Assembly (NCBI GenBank): GCA_023251515.1
Contig: JAHEYQ010000018.1
Coordinates: forward strand, 1 to 64,000
Origin: Bacteroidales bacterium
GTDB lineage: Bacteria; Bacteroidota; Bacteroidia; Bacteroidales; JACABE01
DNA: 64,000 nucleotides
Reading direction: 5' to 3'
Positions within the stretch are counted from its first letter, which is position 1, and every line of letters starts with the position of its first letter. The notes beneath the pieces are model-generated. The model did not search any database. It saw nothing but the letters and a program-made list of their open reading frames with translations, and was not told where the DNA came from. The position numbers and the translations under genes were made by a program. This document shows positions 35,713 to 43,650 of the stretch, in pieces.

Positions 35713-36102
35713 ATGAAAAAAGTAATTTTTTTAGCAGTAATCCTTTTAGGATTTATTCTTTCAACAAGTAATTTATCAGCTCAAACTCAGGAAAAAACAG
35801 ACAAAGTTGTTGTAAAATCTGAACAGCAAACTATTACATCAGGTACATTTGTTGACAAAAACAAAAATGGCGTTTGCGATAACCATGAATCAAAAATGGG
35901 AACTAAAGGCAAATGCGGAAATTTTACCGATAAAAATAATGATGGTAAATGCGACAATAAAGCTACTAATTGCAAAAAAGACAGCAAAGGTAATGAAAAT
36001 TGTTCAGGTACAGGAAAATGCAACGGCAATGGCAACAAACACAGACATGGGTGTGGAAATGGAAATACCTGTGGAAGAAACACATCTGTAGGAACTAAAT
36101 AG
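35713..36102 (+). CDS. Secreted Asp/Cys-rich protein with EF-hand-like loops
   Basis: A 129-residue protein. The signal peptide ends near NLSAQ (residue 23). Two calcium-loop-like repeats appear: DKNKNGVCDNHE (about residues 48-60) and DKNNDGKCDN (about 73-83). The tail is rich in Cys, Gly, Asn, Lys and His (HRHGCGNG). Such loops with added Cys suggest metal binding, perhaps calcium or a soft metal; I cannot say which. It precedes an ECF sigma/anti-sigma/Spy-like set but has its own terminator at 36124, so it is a separate unit. Confidence 0.7.
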   Translation: MKKVIFLAVILLGFILSTSNLSAQTQEKTDKVVVKSEQQTITSGTFVDKNKNGVCDNHESKMGTKGKCGNFTDKNNDGKCDNKATNCKKDSKGNENCSGTGKCNGNGNKHRHGCGNGNTCGRNTSVGTK

Positions 36103-36123
36103 TAATTTCAATTTTAAAACTTT

Positions 36124-36154
36124 AAAAAACCTTGTTAATCAACAAGGTTTTTTT
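36124..36154 (+). terminator. Intrinsic terminator after the Asp/Cys-rich gene
   Basis: A perfect 13-bp stem (36124-36136 with 36141-36153), 4-nt loop, and a run of T. It separates this gene from the sigma-factor operon starting 35 bp on. Confidence 0.9.
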
Positions 36155-36188
36155 ATCTTTATAAAAAATTAATAGACAAGCATAATAA

Positions 36189-36758
36189 ATGACCGAATCA
36201 GAACTTGTAGAAGGTGTTCTTCAAAAAAAGGAAGCTGCTTACAAAGAATTGGTACTGAAGTATCAAAAACAGGTCATAAATACATGCTATAGTCTTTTGG
36301 GCAATTACGAAGATGCTCAGGATATTGCACAGGATGTTTTTATTGAAGTTTATGAATCGATAGATAAATTCAGAAAAGAATCAAAATTATCTACTTGGAT
36401 TTACCGCATTGCAGTAAATAAATCATTGAATTACATTAAAGTAATCAACCGAAGAAAATGGGTAAAAAGTATAGAAAGTTTTTTTGGAAAAGAAAATAAC
36501 GAAACTCAAAAAATATCAGCACATCAATCTGATATGCCTAATAATAATTTAATAAGTGAAGAAAGAAAAAATATTTTGCAAAATGCACTAAACAAACTGC
36601 CTGAAAACCAGAAAATAGCATTTACCCTTAATAAATATGAGGAATTGTCTTATCAACAAATAGCTGAAATTATGCAGACCAGTCTTTCAGCAGTTGAATC
36701 ATTGATACACAGAGCAAAAACCAACCTCCAAAAATATCTGATAAACTATTATAATTAA
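36189..36758 (+). CDS. ECF sigma factor
   Basis: A 189-residue sigma-70 family factor with region 2 (residues about 20-90: YQKQVINTCYSLLGNYEDAQDIAQDVFIEVY, FRKESKLSTWIYRIAVNKSLNYIK) and region 4 (about 125-185: LPENQKIAFTLNKYEELSYQQIAEIMQTSLSAVESLIHRAK). It lacks regions 1 and 3. It is followed by its likely anti-sigma gene after 4 bp and a Spy-like periplasmic gene, so it probably drives a metal or envelope stress response. No promoter target of it can be identified. Confidence 0.93.
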   Translation: MTESELVEGVLQKKEAAYKELVLKYQKQVINTCYSLLGNYEDAQDIAQDVFIEVYESIDKFRKESKLSTWIYRIAVNKSLNYIKVINRRKWVKSIESFFGKENNETQKISAHQSDMPNNNLISEERKNILQNALNKLPENQKIAFTLNKYEELSYQQIAEIMQTSLSAVESLIHRAKTNLQKYLINYYN

Positions 36759-36762
36759 TAAC

Positions 36763-37263
36763 ATGAAACGCAAGTTTAAAAAAAATTTATTGTCAAACAA
36801 TATCAATATGAAAGAAATGAATTGCAATCAAATAGAAAACAATATTTTATTCTTTATCGACAAAGAATTATCGCAACGAGATATTGAAGCATTTAATGCT
36901 CATATCAATCATTGCGACCATTGCAAATTATTGGTTGGCAATGTTTCTGAGGCATATCTCTCTAAAAATAAAATTGTAGAATTTACTGAAGACCCTTACT
37001 TTTTTACAAGATTAAAACAGAAATTGGAAAACAAAAATACCAAAACTCCATACTTTGTTAAAAGGATTTTGCAACCAGCCTCATTGGTAAGCCTTTTGCT
37101 TTTGGGTATTTTTACAGGTGTTTTTATCGGAAATCAATATATTTCAATAAGTTCAGTAACTGAAGAAAGCAGCAACTCTCAATTAAAAAAATATGCGGAA
37201 GAAAATTATTTATCAGAAATGAATAATGATAACTTTGAATTGTTACTAACATCAAATCAATAG
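36763..37263 (+). CDS. Membrane anti-sigma factor with zf-HC2 motif
   Basis: A 166-residue protein. The N-terminal cytosolic part (about 15-60) has the zinc-binding HC2 pattern (EAFNAHINHCDHCKLLVG) typical of anti-sigma domains; a membrane segment spans about residues 107-127, and the C-terminal periplasmic part is acidic. Met16 is a possible alternative start. It sits between the ECF sigma gene (4-bp gap) and the Spy-like gene (3-bp gap), so it most likely sequesters that sigma factor until a periplasmic signal arrives. Confidence 0.85.
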   Translation: MKRKFKKNLLSNNINMKEMNCNQIENNILFFIDKELSQRDIEAFNAHINHCDHCKLLVGNVSEAYLSKNKIVEFTEDPYFFTRLKQKLENKNTKTPYFVKRILQPASLVSLLLLGIFTGVFIGNQYISISSVTEESSNSQLKKYAEENYLSEMNNDNFELLLTSNQ

Positions 37264-37266
37264 AAT

Positions 37267-37827
37267 ATGGAATATTTTAGCAAAAACAAAATATTAGGTT
37301 GGGTAATAGCTATCGGATTGGTTATTAATATTGCAGCTATAACAACTATTTTAATTAAGGTCTATAAAGAAAAAGAAAAACTTGAATGTAAAGAACCTTT
37401 TCATAGAAACCCACATGAGTTTATACGCAAAGAATTAAATTTAAACGATGAACAAGAAAAAAAATTCAAGGAAATTAAGGATGCCTCAAAAGCAGAAGCA
37501 AAATTAATTTTTGAAGGCATGAGGGAACAAAGAATTGCCTTATTGACAGAACTTTCAGAAAAAAATCCTGATAGTATCAAAGTTAAAAATTACATCTCGG
37601 AAATAGAAAAATCTCAATCAAAACTATTGCATCACACTGTAAAACATTATCTTGAACTAAAAAAAGTTCTCCGAGAGGATCAATATCAAAATCTTAACCT
37701 CCTTTTCATGAATATGTTTGGTTGCGATAAAAGTAAAGGTGGAAAATGTAACAAAGAAGAAGGTTTGGAAGGCGGAAAACGCTATAGGCATGGGCAACAG
37801 AAGGAAAGTTGCAATAAAGATTTTTAA
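37267..37827 (+). CDS. Spy/CpxP-like periplasmic metal/stress sensor
   Basis: A 186-residue membrane-anchored periplasmic protein. The N-terminal membrane segment lies at about residues 11-31, followed by a long helical domain (LNLNDEQEKKFKEIKDASKAEAKLIFEGMREQRIALLTELSE, LKKVLREDQYQNLNLL), which matches the Spy/CpxP/CnrX all-helical group. The C-terminus is Cys/His/Lys-rich (FGCDKSKGGKCNK, RYRHGQQKESC), a possible metal-binding tail. Third gene of the sigma/anti-sigma set, resembling CnrYXH-type metal-responsive systems; the metal is not known. Confidence 0.78.
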   Translation: MEYFSKNKILGWVIAIGLVINIAAITTILIKVYKEKEKLECKEPFHRNPHEFIRKELNLNDEQEKKFKEIKDASKAEAKLIFEGMREQRIALLTELSEKNPDSIKVKNYISEIEKSQSKLLHHTVKHYLELKKVLREDQYQNLNLLFMNMFGCDKSKGGKCNKEEGLEGGKRYRHGQQKESCNKDF

Positions 37828-37916
37828 ATCACAAAGCACTATAAATCAAATTTCTATTAAAAATAAAATTGATAATTAAATTTTTTATTGTAAATTCGTA
37901 CGTCCAATTTTATTAT

Positions 37917-39338
37917 ATGTCGTATCGATATTTTTCTAAACAATTTTTATTACTGATAATCTGTATTTTTCTTTTGTTTTCATGCAAAAATGAAAATAAA
38001 AAATCAGCATTTAATGATGATGATTTGTTGAGAAAAATAAAGAAAAGAGGCACATTGGTTGTTACAACCAATTATAATTCAGTAGATTATTTTATTTACA
38101 AAGGCTTACCTATGGGTTTCCAGCTGGAAATGCTAAAAGAATTTACCAAGCATTTGGGGGTAAAACTCGAACTTAAAATCACTAACAATCTTGCATCCAA
38201 CATCAGTCTCCTTGCTCTTAAAAAATGCGATTTAATTGCTCATAACATTACAATTACCCGCGATAGAAGAAAACTTATTAATTTTACTACACCTATTACG
38301 CAAACACGTCAAGTGCTTGTACAAAGGAATCCTTATTCCAATAATGATACCAATCTGAGAAAGACCTTATTAATACGAAATCTTTTAAATCTGGGAGGGA
38401 AAACTGTCCATGTTCAGAAAAATAGTGTACACTACGACAGGCTATTGAATATTCAAAACGAGATTGGAGACAGCATCCATATTGTAGTTGTTGACACTAT
38501 TGAAACAGAACAACTTATGGAATTAGTTGCTAATGGAACTATTGATTATACGATTGCAGATGAAAATTTTGCGGTAGTAAACAAATCGTATTATAAAAAT
38601 ATTGATATTCAGACGCCTGTAAGTTTTTTACAGAACCTTTCATGGGGGGTCAGAAAAGAATCAGACAGCTTACTAATTGTATTAAATAATTGGATAAGAG
38701 GATTTAAGCAGACTAAAGAGTATCAAAACATTTATGATAAATATTATCGAAATCCACGTTCGGTAAAAATCGTTCAAAGTGAATTTTACAGTATCAAAGG
38801 GGGTAAAATATCGAAGTATGATAAAGAAATAAAGCAACATAGCAAAATGATTAACTGGGATTGGCGTTTGGTTGCATCGCTGATATATCAGGAATCACAA
38901 TTTCATCCTGAGTTGGTAGGATGGTCGGGGGCTTTTGGAATAATGCAAATGATGCCTGAAACCGCCAGAAAATTCAGAATTACATCCAAATCATCCGTTT
39001 CTGAACAAATAAAAGCAGGATTAAAACTTAAAATTCTGATTGATAAATTTTTACCAAAAGAAATTAATAACCCTGAAGAACGAATAAAATTTATTTTAGC
39101 ATCTTACAATACAGGTATTTATCATGTTCTTGATGCTCGCAATCTGGCAAAAAAATATGGAAAAAATCCCAATATTTGGACCAATCATGTAGATTATTAT
39201 ATGAAACTTAAATCAAAACCAAAATATTACAACGATCCTGTTGTAAAATATGGTTATTCAAGAGGATACGAAACCTATCAGTTTGTTACAGAAATTCTGG
39301 AACGATATAATCATTACAAAAACATTGTAAAAAACTGA
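37917..39338 (+). CDS. mltF: MltF-like lytic murein transglycosylase (lipoprotein)
   Basis: A 473-residue protein from ATG 37917; the longer TTG frame at 37869 would precede the signal peptide. The signal peptide ends at the lipobox LFSC. A solute-binding (SBP_bac_3) domain follows (residues about 40-290: RGTLVVTTNYNSVDYFIY, DLIAHNITITRDRRKLINFT, QTRQVLVQRNP), then a lytic transglycosylase SLT domain with the catalytic Glu in IYQESQFHPE, GWSGAFGIMQMMPETA, and ASYNTGIYHV. This domain order is MltF. It cuts glycan strands and may sense muropeptides. Convergent with the next gene, 2-bp gap. Confidence 0.9.
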   Translation: MSYRYFSKQFLLLIICIFLLFSCKNENKKSAFNDDDLLRKIKKRGTLVVTTNYNSVDYFIYKGLPMGFQLEMLKEFTKHLGVKLELKITNNLASNISLLALKKCDLIAHNITITRDRRKLINFTTPITQTRQVLVQRNPYSNNDTNLRKTLLIRNLLNLGGKTVHVQKNSVHYDRLLNIQNEIGDSIHIVVVDTIETEQLMELVANGTIDYTIADENFAVVNKSYYKNIDIQTPVSFLQNLSWGVRKESDSLLIVLNNWIRGFKQTKEYQNIYDKYYRNPRSVKIVQSEFYSIKGGKISKYDKEIKQHSKMINWDWRLVASLIYQESQFHPELVGWSGAFGIMQMMPETARKFRITSKSSVSEQIKAGLKLKILIDKFLPKEINNPEERIKFILASYNTGIYHVLDARNLAKKYGKNPNIWTNHVDYYMKLKSKPKYYNDPVVKYGYSRGYETYQFVTEILERYNHYKNIVKN

Positions 39339-39340
39339 TT

Positions 39341-41965
39341 TTAAAGTATTTTCAAAAGTTGCTCTCCGGTTCCAATTTTATAACCTTTCGACAAATAGAT
39401 TATTTCTCCTTTTTCATTTATAACCGTTACAATTGGATAATCTTCAGATAATTTGATTTTTGTAGAACTTTCTATTTGCTTAAGAAATTCATTTTTATCA
39501 ACATATAATTTTGTTTGTGTAGGCAATTCATTTAAGGTTGCTTTGTCAAAATTATCTTTCATATTATCAGGCAAAACCAAACTAAAATTACCTCCCCATT
39601 TTTCGAAATCAGCTTTTAATTTTCCAATATCAACAACAGCATGTCTGCTTGGTTCCTTACCAGGTTCAAACCAAATTATTACTGCCTTTTTCCCATTTAT
39701 TATTGCTCTTATTTCCTGTGTTTTAGATGCATTTAATGAAAATAATTTTTCTTTCAGACTTATTTTACCAATTACTTTTTGAGTAGAAATGCTTTTTCTC
39801 ATAGAAATATTGATGTTTTTTGTTTGTCCTGGTTTTAATGTAAAAAACTGCAATCCAGCTAATACACTGCCATTTTGCAATCTATTTCCGGTAAACAACA
39901 AAAAATCACCTGCTTCAACACTTAAAGTACAAGGAAAAACCTGAAGAGTTTTATCATTTTCATAATCAAGTGTATAATATTTATCAGCATTAAATTTCTC
40001 AATTGTATAATGGATTGAATATTCGGGAATCATCTTTGAATTTTCTTTATCTTTATGTAATATAATACTGGCTTTACTTATTGGTTTACTTTCAGTAATC
40101 TGATCAAAAATCATGTTGTTCCAGCCATTCCAATCATAAAATTGCGGAATTTTGGTAGCAGATTCCAAACGCGATGGAATTCCAAAACTTCGGCATAATG
40201 CAACAAAAAGCAAATCGCGCGAAGTTTTATCACTTACTCCCAAATCAAAAATACCTTTTGGAGTAATAGGTAAACGATAATAATTTGCTGTCGAATGTAT
40301 TATAATATTCTGATTTATCCAATTTGCAATATCTGATGCATTTTTTAAATTTTTATTTTCAAAATACTCAGTAAAATATTTTTTCCATGATTTTATCATT
40401 TCATCTCCTATACGAGGATTCATTATATAATTAATATTCATATAATTATCGTATTTATCAGAAAGTTTTGAATGATATAAATGATCAAATAAAACATCAG
40501 TAGATACATCATGTAAATCTTTTTCGGAAATTGCTTCAAGCAAATCAATACAATATTTCTTATAATCATTTGTAGTTGAATTAATAAAACTTGATATTTG
40601 CTGCCAATTTCCACGACTCTTTTTCAGGATATTATATATTCTATTGAAATCCTGATGATTTGCTTTTGCCAAATTCAAACAAAAAATACTATCAGCAAAA
40701 GTATTCTCATAATTTTTTCTTATACTATCTTCATATTTAACTCTCAAATTATTGTAATCTCGTTGTTTTTCAGATACATTTACTTCAACTTCTCTTGCAA
40801 TTGGGGGAACTATATCGAAATTTACAGAAAACTCATTTTGCGAAACTTTATCAAGGAATATAACAACCGTATCGGTATTTTCAACCGTAATTTTCTGAAA
40901 TCCAAATTTTGAATCAATTGAAGCCCAAACCAACAAATCACCGTAACCGGTTTTCAATGAAGCTATTCCCTTGTTATTAGTGTTTTTAATACCTATTGGA
41001 TAGAATTCTGCATAATTGTATAATTGAAATTCAACCTTTGCATCCTTTACAACTTTATTATTTTTGTCTAAAACTTTTACAAATACATTTTTAACAGGTG
41101 CGTAATTTTCAAGTAAATTTATTTTTGTAAATCTTTCATCGGCTTGTAAAACTTCTTCAACGCCCTTATAGTTACCAAAAACTGTGGTATTTACCATCAT
41201 CGCACGTTTTGCTGGTGCTGCAAACCAACCCAAATCCAAATCAGGCTCAGGCTCGCAAGCACCTAGGAAATGCCACTTCCCATCAACCCAAACTTCAACC
41301 CATGCATGATTGTCGTCGCAATGAGCCCAACGCGGTGTATAGCATTGGCGTGCAGGAATACCAACGGCTCTCATAGCTGCTACAGTAAATGTAGATTCTT
41401 CACCACATCTGCCCAAAGCATTTCTTACAGTGGTCAAAGGACCGCTTGTGCGTGAATCACAGCCTTGATAAGCAACTTTTTCGTGGCACCAATGATTTAC
41501 TTCCAATGCTGCATCTTTCATGTTTAAATGCTTTATCCTTTCTTTTAACTCATTAAAAAAAACTAAACGGGCTGTATCCATATTTTCATTATTAATACGA
41601 CATGGCAAAACAAAATGTCTGAAATAAAGTTCGGGAATAGTTTTTCCCCAAGAAAAATAGTTTTTTGCTTCAAAACTAAGTTTGATATTTTGAAGAAAAA
41701 AACCGCCGTTATAATCTGCTAAATCGCTCAACGGCATATAGGCATAAAGAAAAATTAAAGCTTCACTTTCTTCTTGAGTAAGGTTTTGATTAAACACATT
41801 AAATAATTCAGCAGATCTTTTTGATGCTAATTTTTTTTGAGTTTCAAACATCTTTAATGTTTGATTTCTATATTCTTCATCATTTATAAAATGATGATTT
41901 TGTGCATATATCTTTGAAATACAAAATAATACAAATAGAAAAACGTAAACCAATTTCAATTTCAT
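39341..41965 (-). CDS. Transglutaminase-like protein fused to a thioredoxin-like domain
   Basis: An 874-residue secreted protein; the signal peptide ends at KIYAQ (residue 22). The N-terminal half has a transglutaminase core: Cys187 (GRCGEES), His220 (DDNHAWVEVW), and acidic residues in GACEPEPDLD. A second, degenerate unit without a clear catalytic Cys/His appears further on (about 570-620: GVSDKTSRDLLFVALCRSFGIPSRLES). The last 120 residues look thioredoxin-like (AVIIWFEPGKEPSRHAV, FSLVLPDNMK, YPIVTVINEKGEIIYLSKGY). Its target is not known; peptide-crosslink or protease-like roles in the envelope are possible. Confidence 0.72.
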   Translation of the reverse strand: MKLKLVYVFLFVLFCISKIYAQNHHFINDEEYRNQTLKMFETQKKLASKRSAELFNVFNQNLTQEESEALIFLYAYMPLSDLADYNGGFFLQNIKLSFEAKNYFSWGKTIPELYFRHFVLPCRINNENMDTARLVFFNELKERIKHLNMKDAALEVNHWCHEKVAYQGCDSRTSGPLTTVRNALGRCGEESTFTVAAMRAVGIPARQCYTPRWAHCDDNHAWVEVWVDGKWHFLGACEPEPDLDLGWFAAPAKRAMMVNTTVFGNYKGVEEVLQADERFTKINLLENYAPVKNVFVKVLDKNNKVVKDAKVEFQLYNYAEFYPIGIKNTNNKGIASLKTGYGDLLVWASIDSKFGFQKITVENTDTVVIFLDKVSQNEFSVNFDIVPPIAREVEVNVSEKQRDYNNLRVKYEDSIRKNYENTFADSIFCLNLAKANHQDFNRIYNILKKSRGNWQQISSFINSTTNDYKKYCIDLLEAISEKDLHDVSTDVLFDHLYHSKLSDKYDNYMNINYIMNPRIGDEMIKSWKKYFTEYFENKNLKNASDIANWINQNIIIHSTANYYRLPITPKGIFDLGVSDKTSRDLLFVALCRSFGIPSRLESATKIPQFYDWNGWNNMIFDQITESKPISKASIILHKDKENSKMIPEYSIHYTIEKFNADKYYTLDYENDKTLQVFPCTLSVEAGDFLLFTGNRLQNGSVLAGLQFFTLKPGQTKNINISMRKSISTQKVIGKISLKEKLFSLNASKTQEIRAIINGKKAVIIWFEPGKEPSRHAVVDIGKLKADFEKWGGNFSLVLPDNMKDNFDKATLNELPTQTKLYVDKNEFLKQIESSTKIKLSEDYPIVTVINEKGEIIYLSKGYKIGTGEQLLKIL

Positions 41966-42038
41966 GACTGATATTTTAAAAAGGTAAAATTAAAAAAATA
42001 ATTAAACCGATTTAGGTAAATGAAAAAGAAAAAGGAAT

Positions 42039-42983
42039 TTATTGAAATCCGTTTTGTCTTAGTATTTCTAAATCGTTAATTGAAAACAACTTAGAATGAA
42101 ATAGATTTAAATATTCATCAGAAACAGATTGATTAAAAATCATAATATCATCCGAATTAATTGTAATAACTACTCCATTATCTGCAAGTATTCTTGCCGG
42201 ATGTTTTTCAATTTTTTCGACTCTTCCAAGTCTGATGTTGCTTGTTGGACAAACATTTAATCTTATATTATTATCTCTTAACCAACGCATTACTTCTTTT
42301 GACACAGCAGCTGCAATTCCATGTTGCACTTCATCAAGTTCGAGGGTTTCGACTGTATATCTCACAGATTCGGCAGTTCCAAATTCGCCTGCATGGGATT
42401 TTAGCTTTAATTTGCTGTTTTTGGCTTTTTTAAAAATATCTCTGTAAAGTTTTGCATCTTTAATTAATTCTTCTCCATACAAATCAATTGACTTAAAATA
42501 TCCACTTTCGATGCAAGGAAAAATCCATGATTCAGCATCTGAAATTTCGAGGTTGCGGCTTAAACCAATCTCTGGGTTGTAAACAATATCCGGAGCTTCT
42601 TTCAGGTGAATTTCTTTCAATAAATTAATTAAACCTATTTCTTTATCATCAAATAAAGTAATAAACTGGCAATCAACACTCATTTCGAGTTTTTGCACAC
42701 CATCTTCTTTTGCTTGTCTGAAGGCAAGTTCCAAAGAAGTCTTAAAACCATAATGATTTACAATTTCTGCTCTTAAATTATTAATTATATATGAATTCAT
42801 TTCAGCTATATCTGTCATAAATTCTGGCGGAGGCATAATGTTTTTGCCAATTGCTTTTGAAAAGTTTATTAAACGACTTCCTAAAGGTGCATGATTATGT
42901 AAATCGCTTTTTGGAATTGTTTTAAGCAATTCAATATCAGAAGAGAGTAATGCTTTCTGAAACAAGATGCTATTACCACTCAT
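42039..42983 (-). CDS. Adenosine deaminase-like amidohydrolase
   Basis: A 314-residue, signal-less TIM-barrel amidohydrolase. The metal-binding start reads SDLHNHAPLGS in place of the usual HxHLDG of adenosine deaminase. Other marks fit ADA: the SHAGEFG segment with catalytic Glu, VQHGIAAA, NVCPTSNIRLG, and NSDDIMIFNQSVSDEY with the catalytic Asp pair. It is therefore an aminohydrolase of adenosine-like substrates with unsettled specificity. It starts inside the end of the upstream gene (11-bp overlap), so their translation is linked. Confidence 0.85.
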   Translation of the reverse strand: MSGNSILFQKALLSSDIELLKTIPKSDLHNHAPLGSRLINFSKAIGKNIMPPPEFMTDIAEMNSYIINNLRAEIVNHYGFKTSLELAFRQAKEDGVQKLEMSVDCQFITLFDDKEIGLINLLKEIHLKEAPDIVYNPEIGLSRNLEISDAESWIFPCIESGYFKSIDLYGEELIKDAKLYRDIFKKAKNSKLKLKSHAGEFGTAESVRYTVETLELDEVQHGIAAAVSKEVMRWLRDNNIRLNVCPTSNIRLGRVEKIEKHPARILADNGVVITINSDDIMIFNQSVSDEYLNLFHSKLFSINDLEILRQNGFQ

Positions 42984-43527
42984 CTTTTTTGATTTTCTTT
43001 GCAGGCATAGCAGCTTTCAAACCATCAATCAACTTACATATGTGATTATCAATAATTTTTAAATAATCATCCCAAAGAGGTGAATATCCCGGATTATTCT
43101 TATCCAACCAACTTTCAATCGGATATTTTGATTTATCTTTCAGATAGAAATTAGTAAAAATATATCTGTATTTATTGTCTTTAAACTGCAATTTAAAAGT
43201 ATATTCAACCAAGCCTGTTTTTATTGTATTTCCATCTTTATCTTTATAAAACAGCTGAATACGATGTTGTCCTTCAATTTCACCATTAACTGCATCTCGT
43301 CGGCGGGTAACTTCCGATGGATTTTTATAATTTGCATTTATCCAATCGAATGAACGGATATATAATTCATCTTTATTACCAGATTCTGTAATTACGTCTT
43401 TGTATGTAATAAGTTTTGTATCAGGATCTACCGGTATTTTGGCCCGCAATGTATCCTGTGCATTTAGATTGAAAAAAAATAAAGATAAAATTATAAAAAC
43501 ATTTGTTTGTTTTATTAAGCTATTCAT
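42973..43527 (-). CDS. Secreted DUF4468-like protein
   Basis: A 184-residue protein with a signal peptide ending near NLNAQ (residue 24) and a beta/alpha domain. Its middle, KDELYIRSFDWINANYKNPSEV, YTFKLQFKDNKYRYIFTNF, and GLKAAM at the end match the DUF4468/TBP-like fold family of Bacteroidetes. No catalytic residues. It overlaps the adenosine deaminase-like gene by 11 bp, so the two are co-transcribed; a functional link is not obvious. Its own -7 box lies at 43553. Confidence 0.65.
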   Translation of the reverse strand: MNSLIKQTNVFIILSLFFFNLNAQDTLRAKIPVDPDTKLITYKDVITESGNKDELYIRSFDWINANYKNPSEVTRRRDAVNGEIEGQHRIQLFYKDKDGNTIKTGLVEYTFKLQFKDNKYRYIFTNFYLKDKSKYPIESWLDKNNPGYSPLWDDYLKIIDNHICKLIDGLKAAMPAKKIKKDEW

Positions 43528-43552
43528 TTTTAGATATATTAATTAACGGTTA

Positions 43553-43560
43553 CAAAAATA
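43553..43560 (-). promoter_or_regulatory. Promoter -7 box TATTTTTG
   Basis: On the minus strand, TATTTTTG matches TAnnTTTG 25 bp before the start at 43527. No standard -33 element. Confidence 0.4.
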
Positions 43561-43600
43561 CAAATTATTTATAACAAATTATTTGCCAAACTATTTTTTG

Positions 43601-43640
43601 TACAATAAAAAAGGGCTGAAAACAGCCCTTTTTTATTGTA
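43601..43640 (-). terminator. Perfect hairpin terminator after the first M16 protease
   Basis: Perfect 18-bp arms (43601-43618 and 43623-43640, core AAAAAAGGGCTG) with a 4-nt AAAA loop. It lies 10 bp past the stop of the protease gene. Given the short distance to the next -7 box, it separates two minus-strand units. Confidence 0.92.
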
Positions 43641-43650
43641 AATAAAGAAA

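Noticed and set aside
35787..36083. 98-aa minus-strand frame over the Asp/Cys-rich gene
   Set aside because: Low-complexity Pro/Leu/Phe product caused by the skewed composition of the opposite strand; no domain or promoter.
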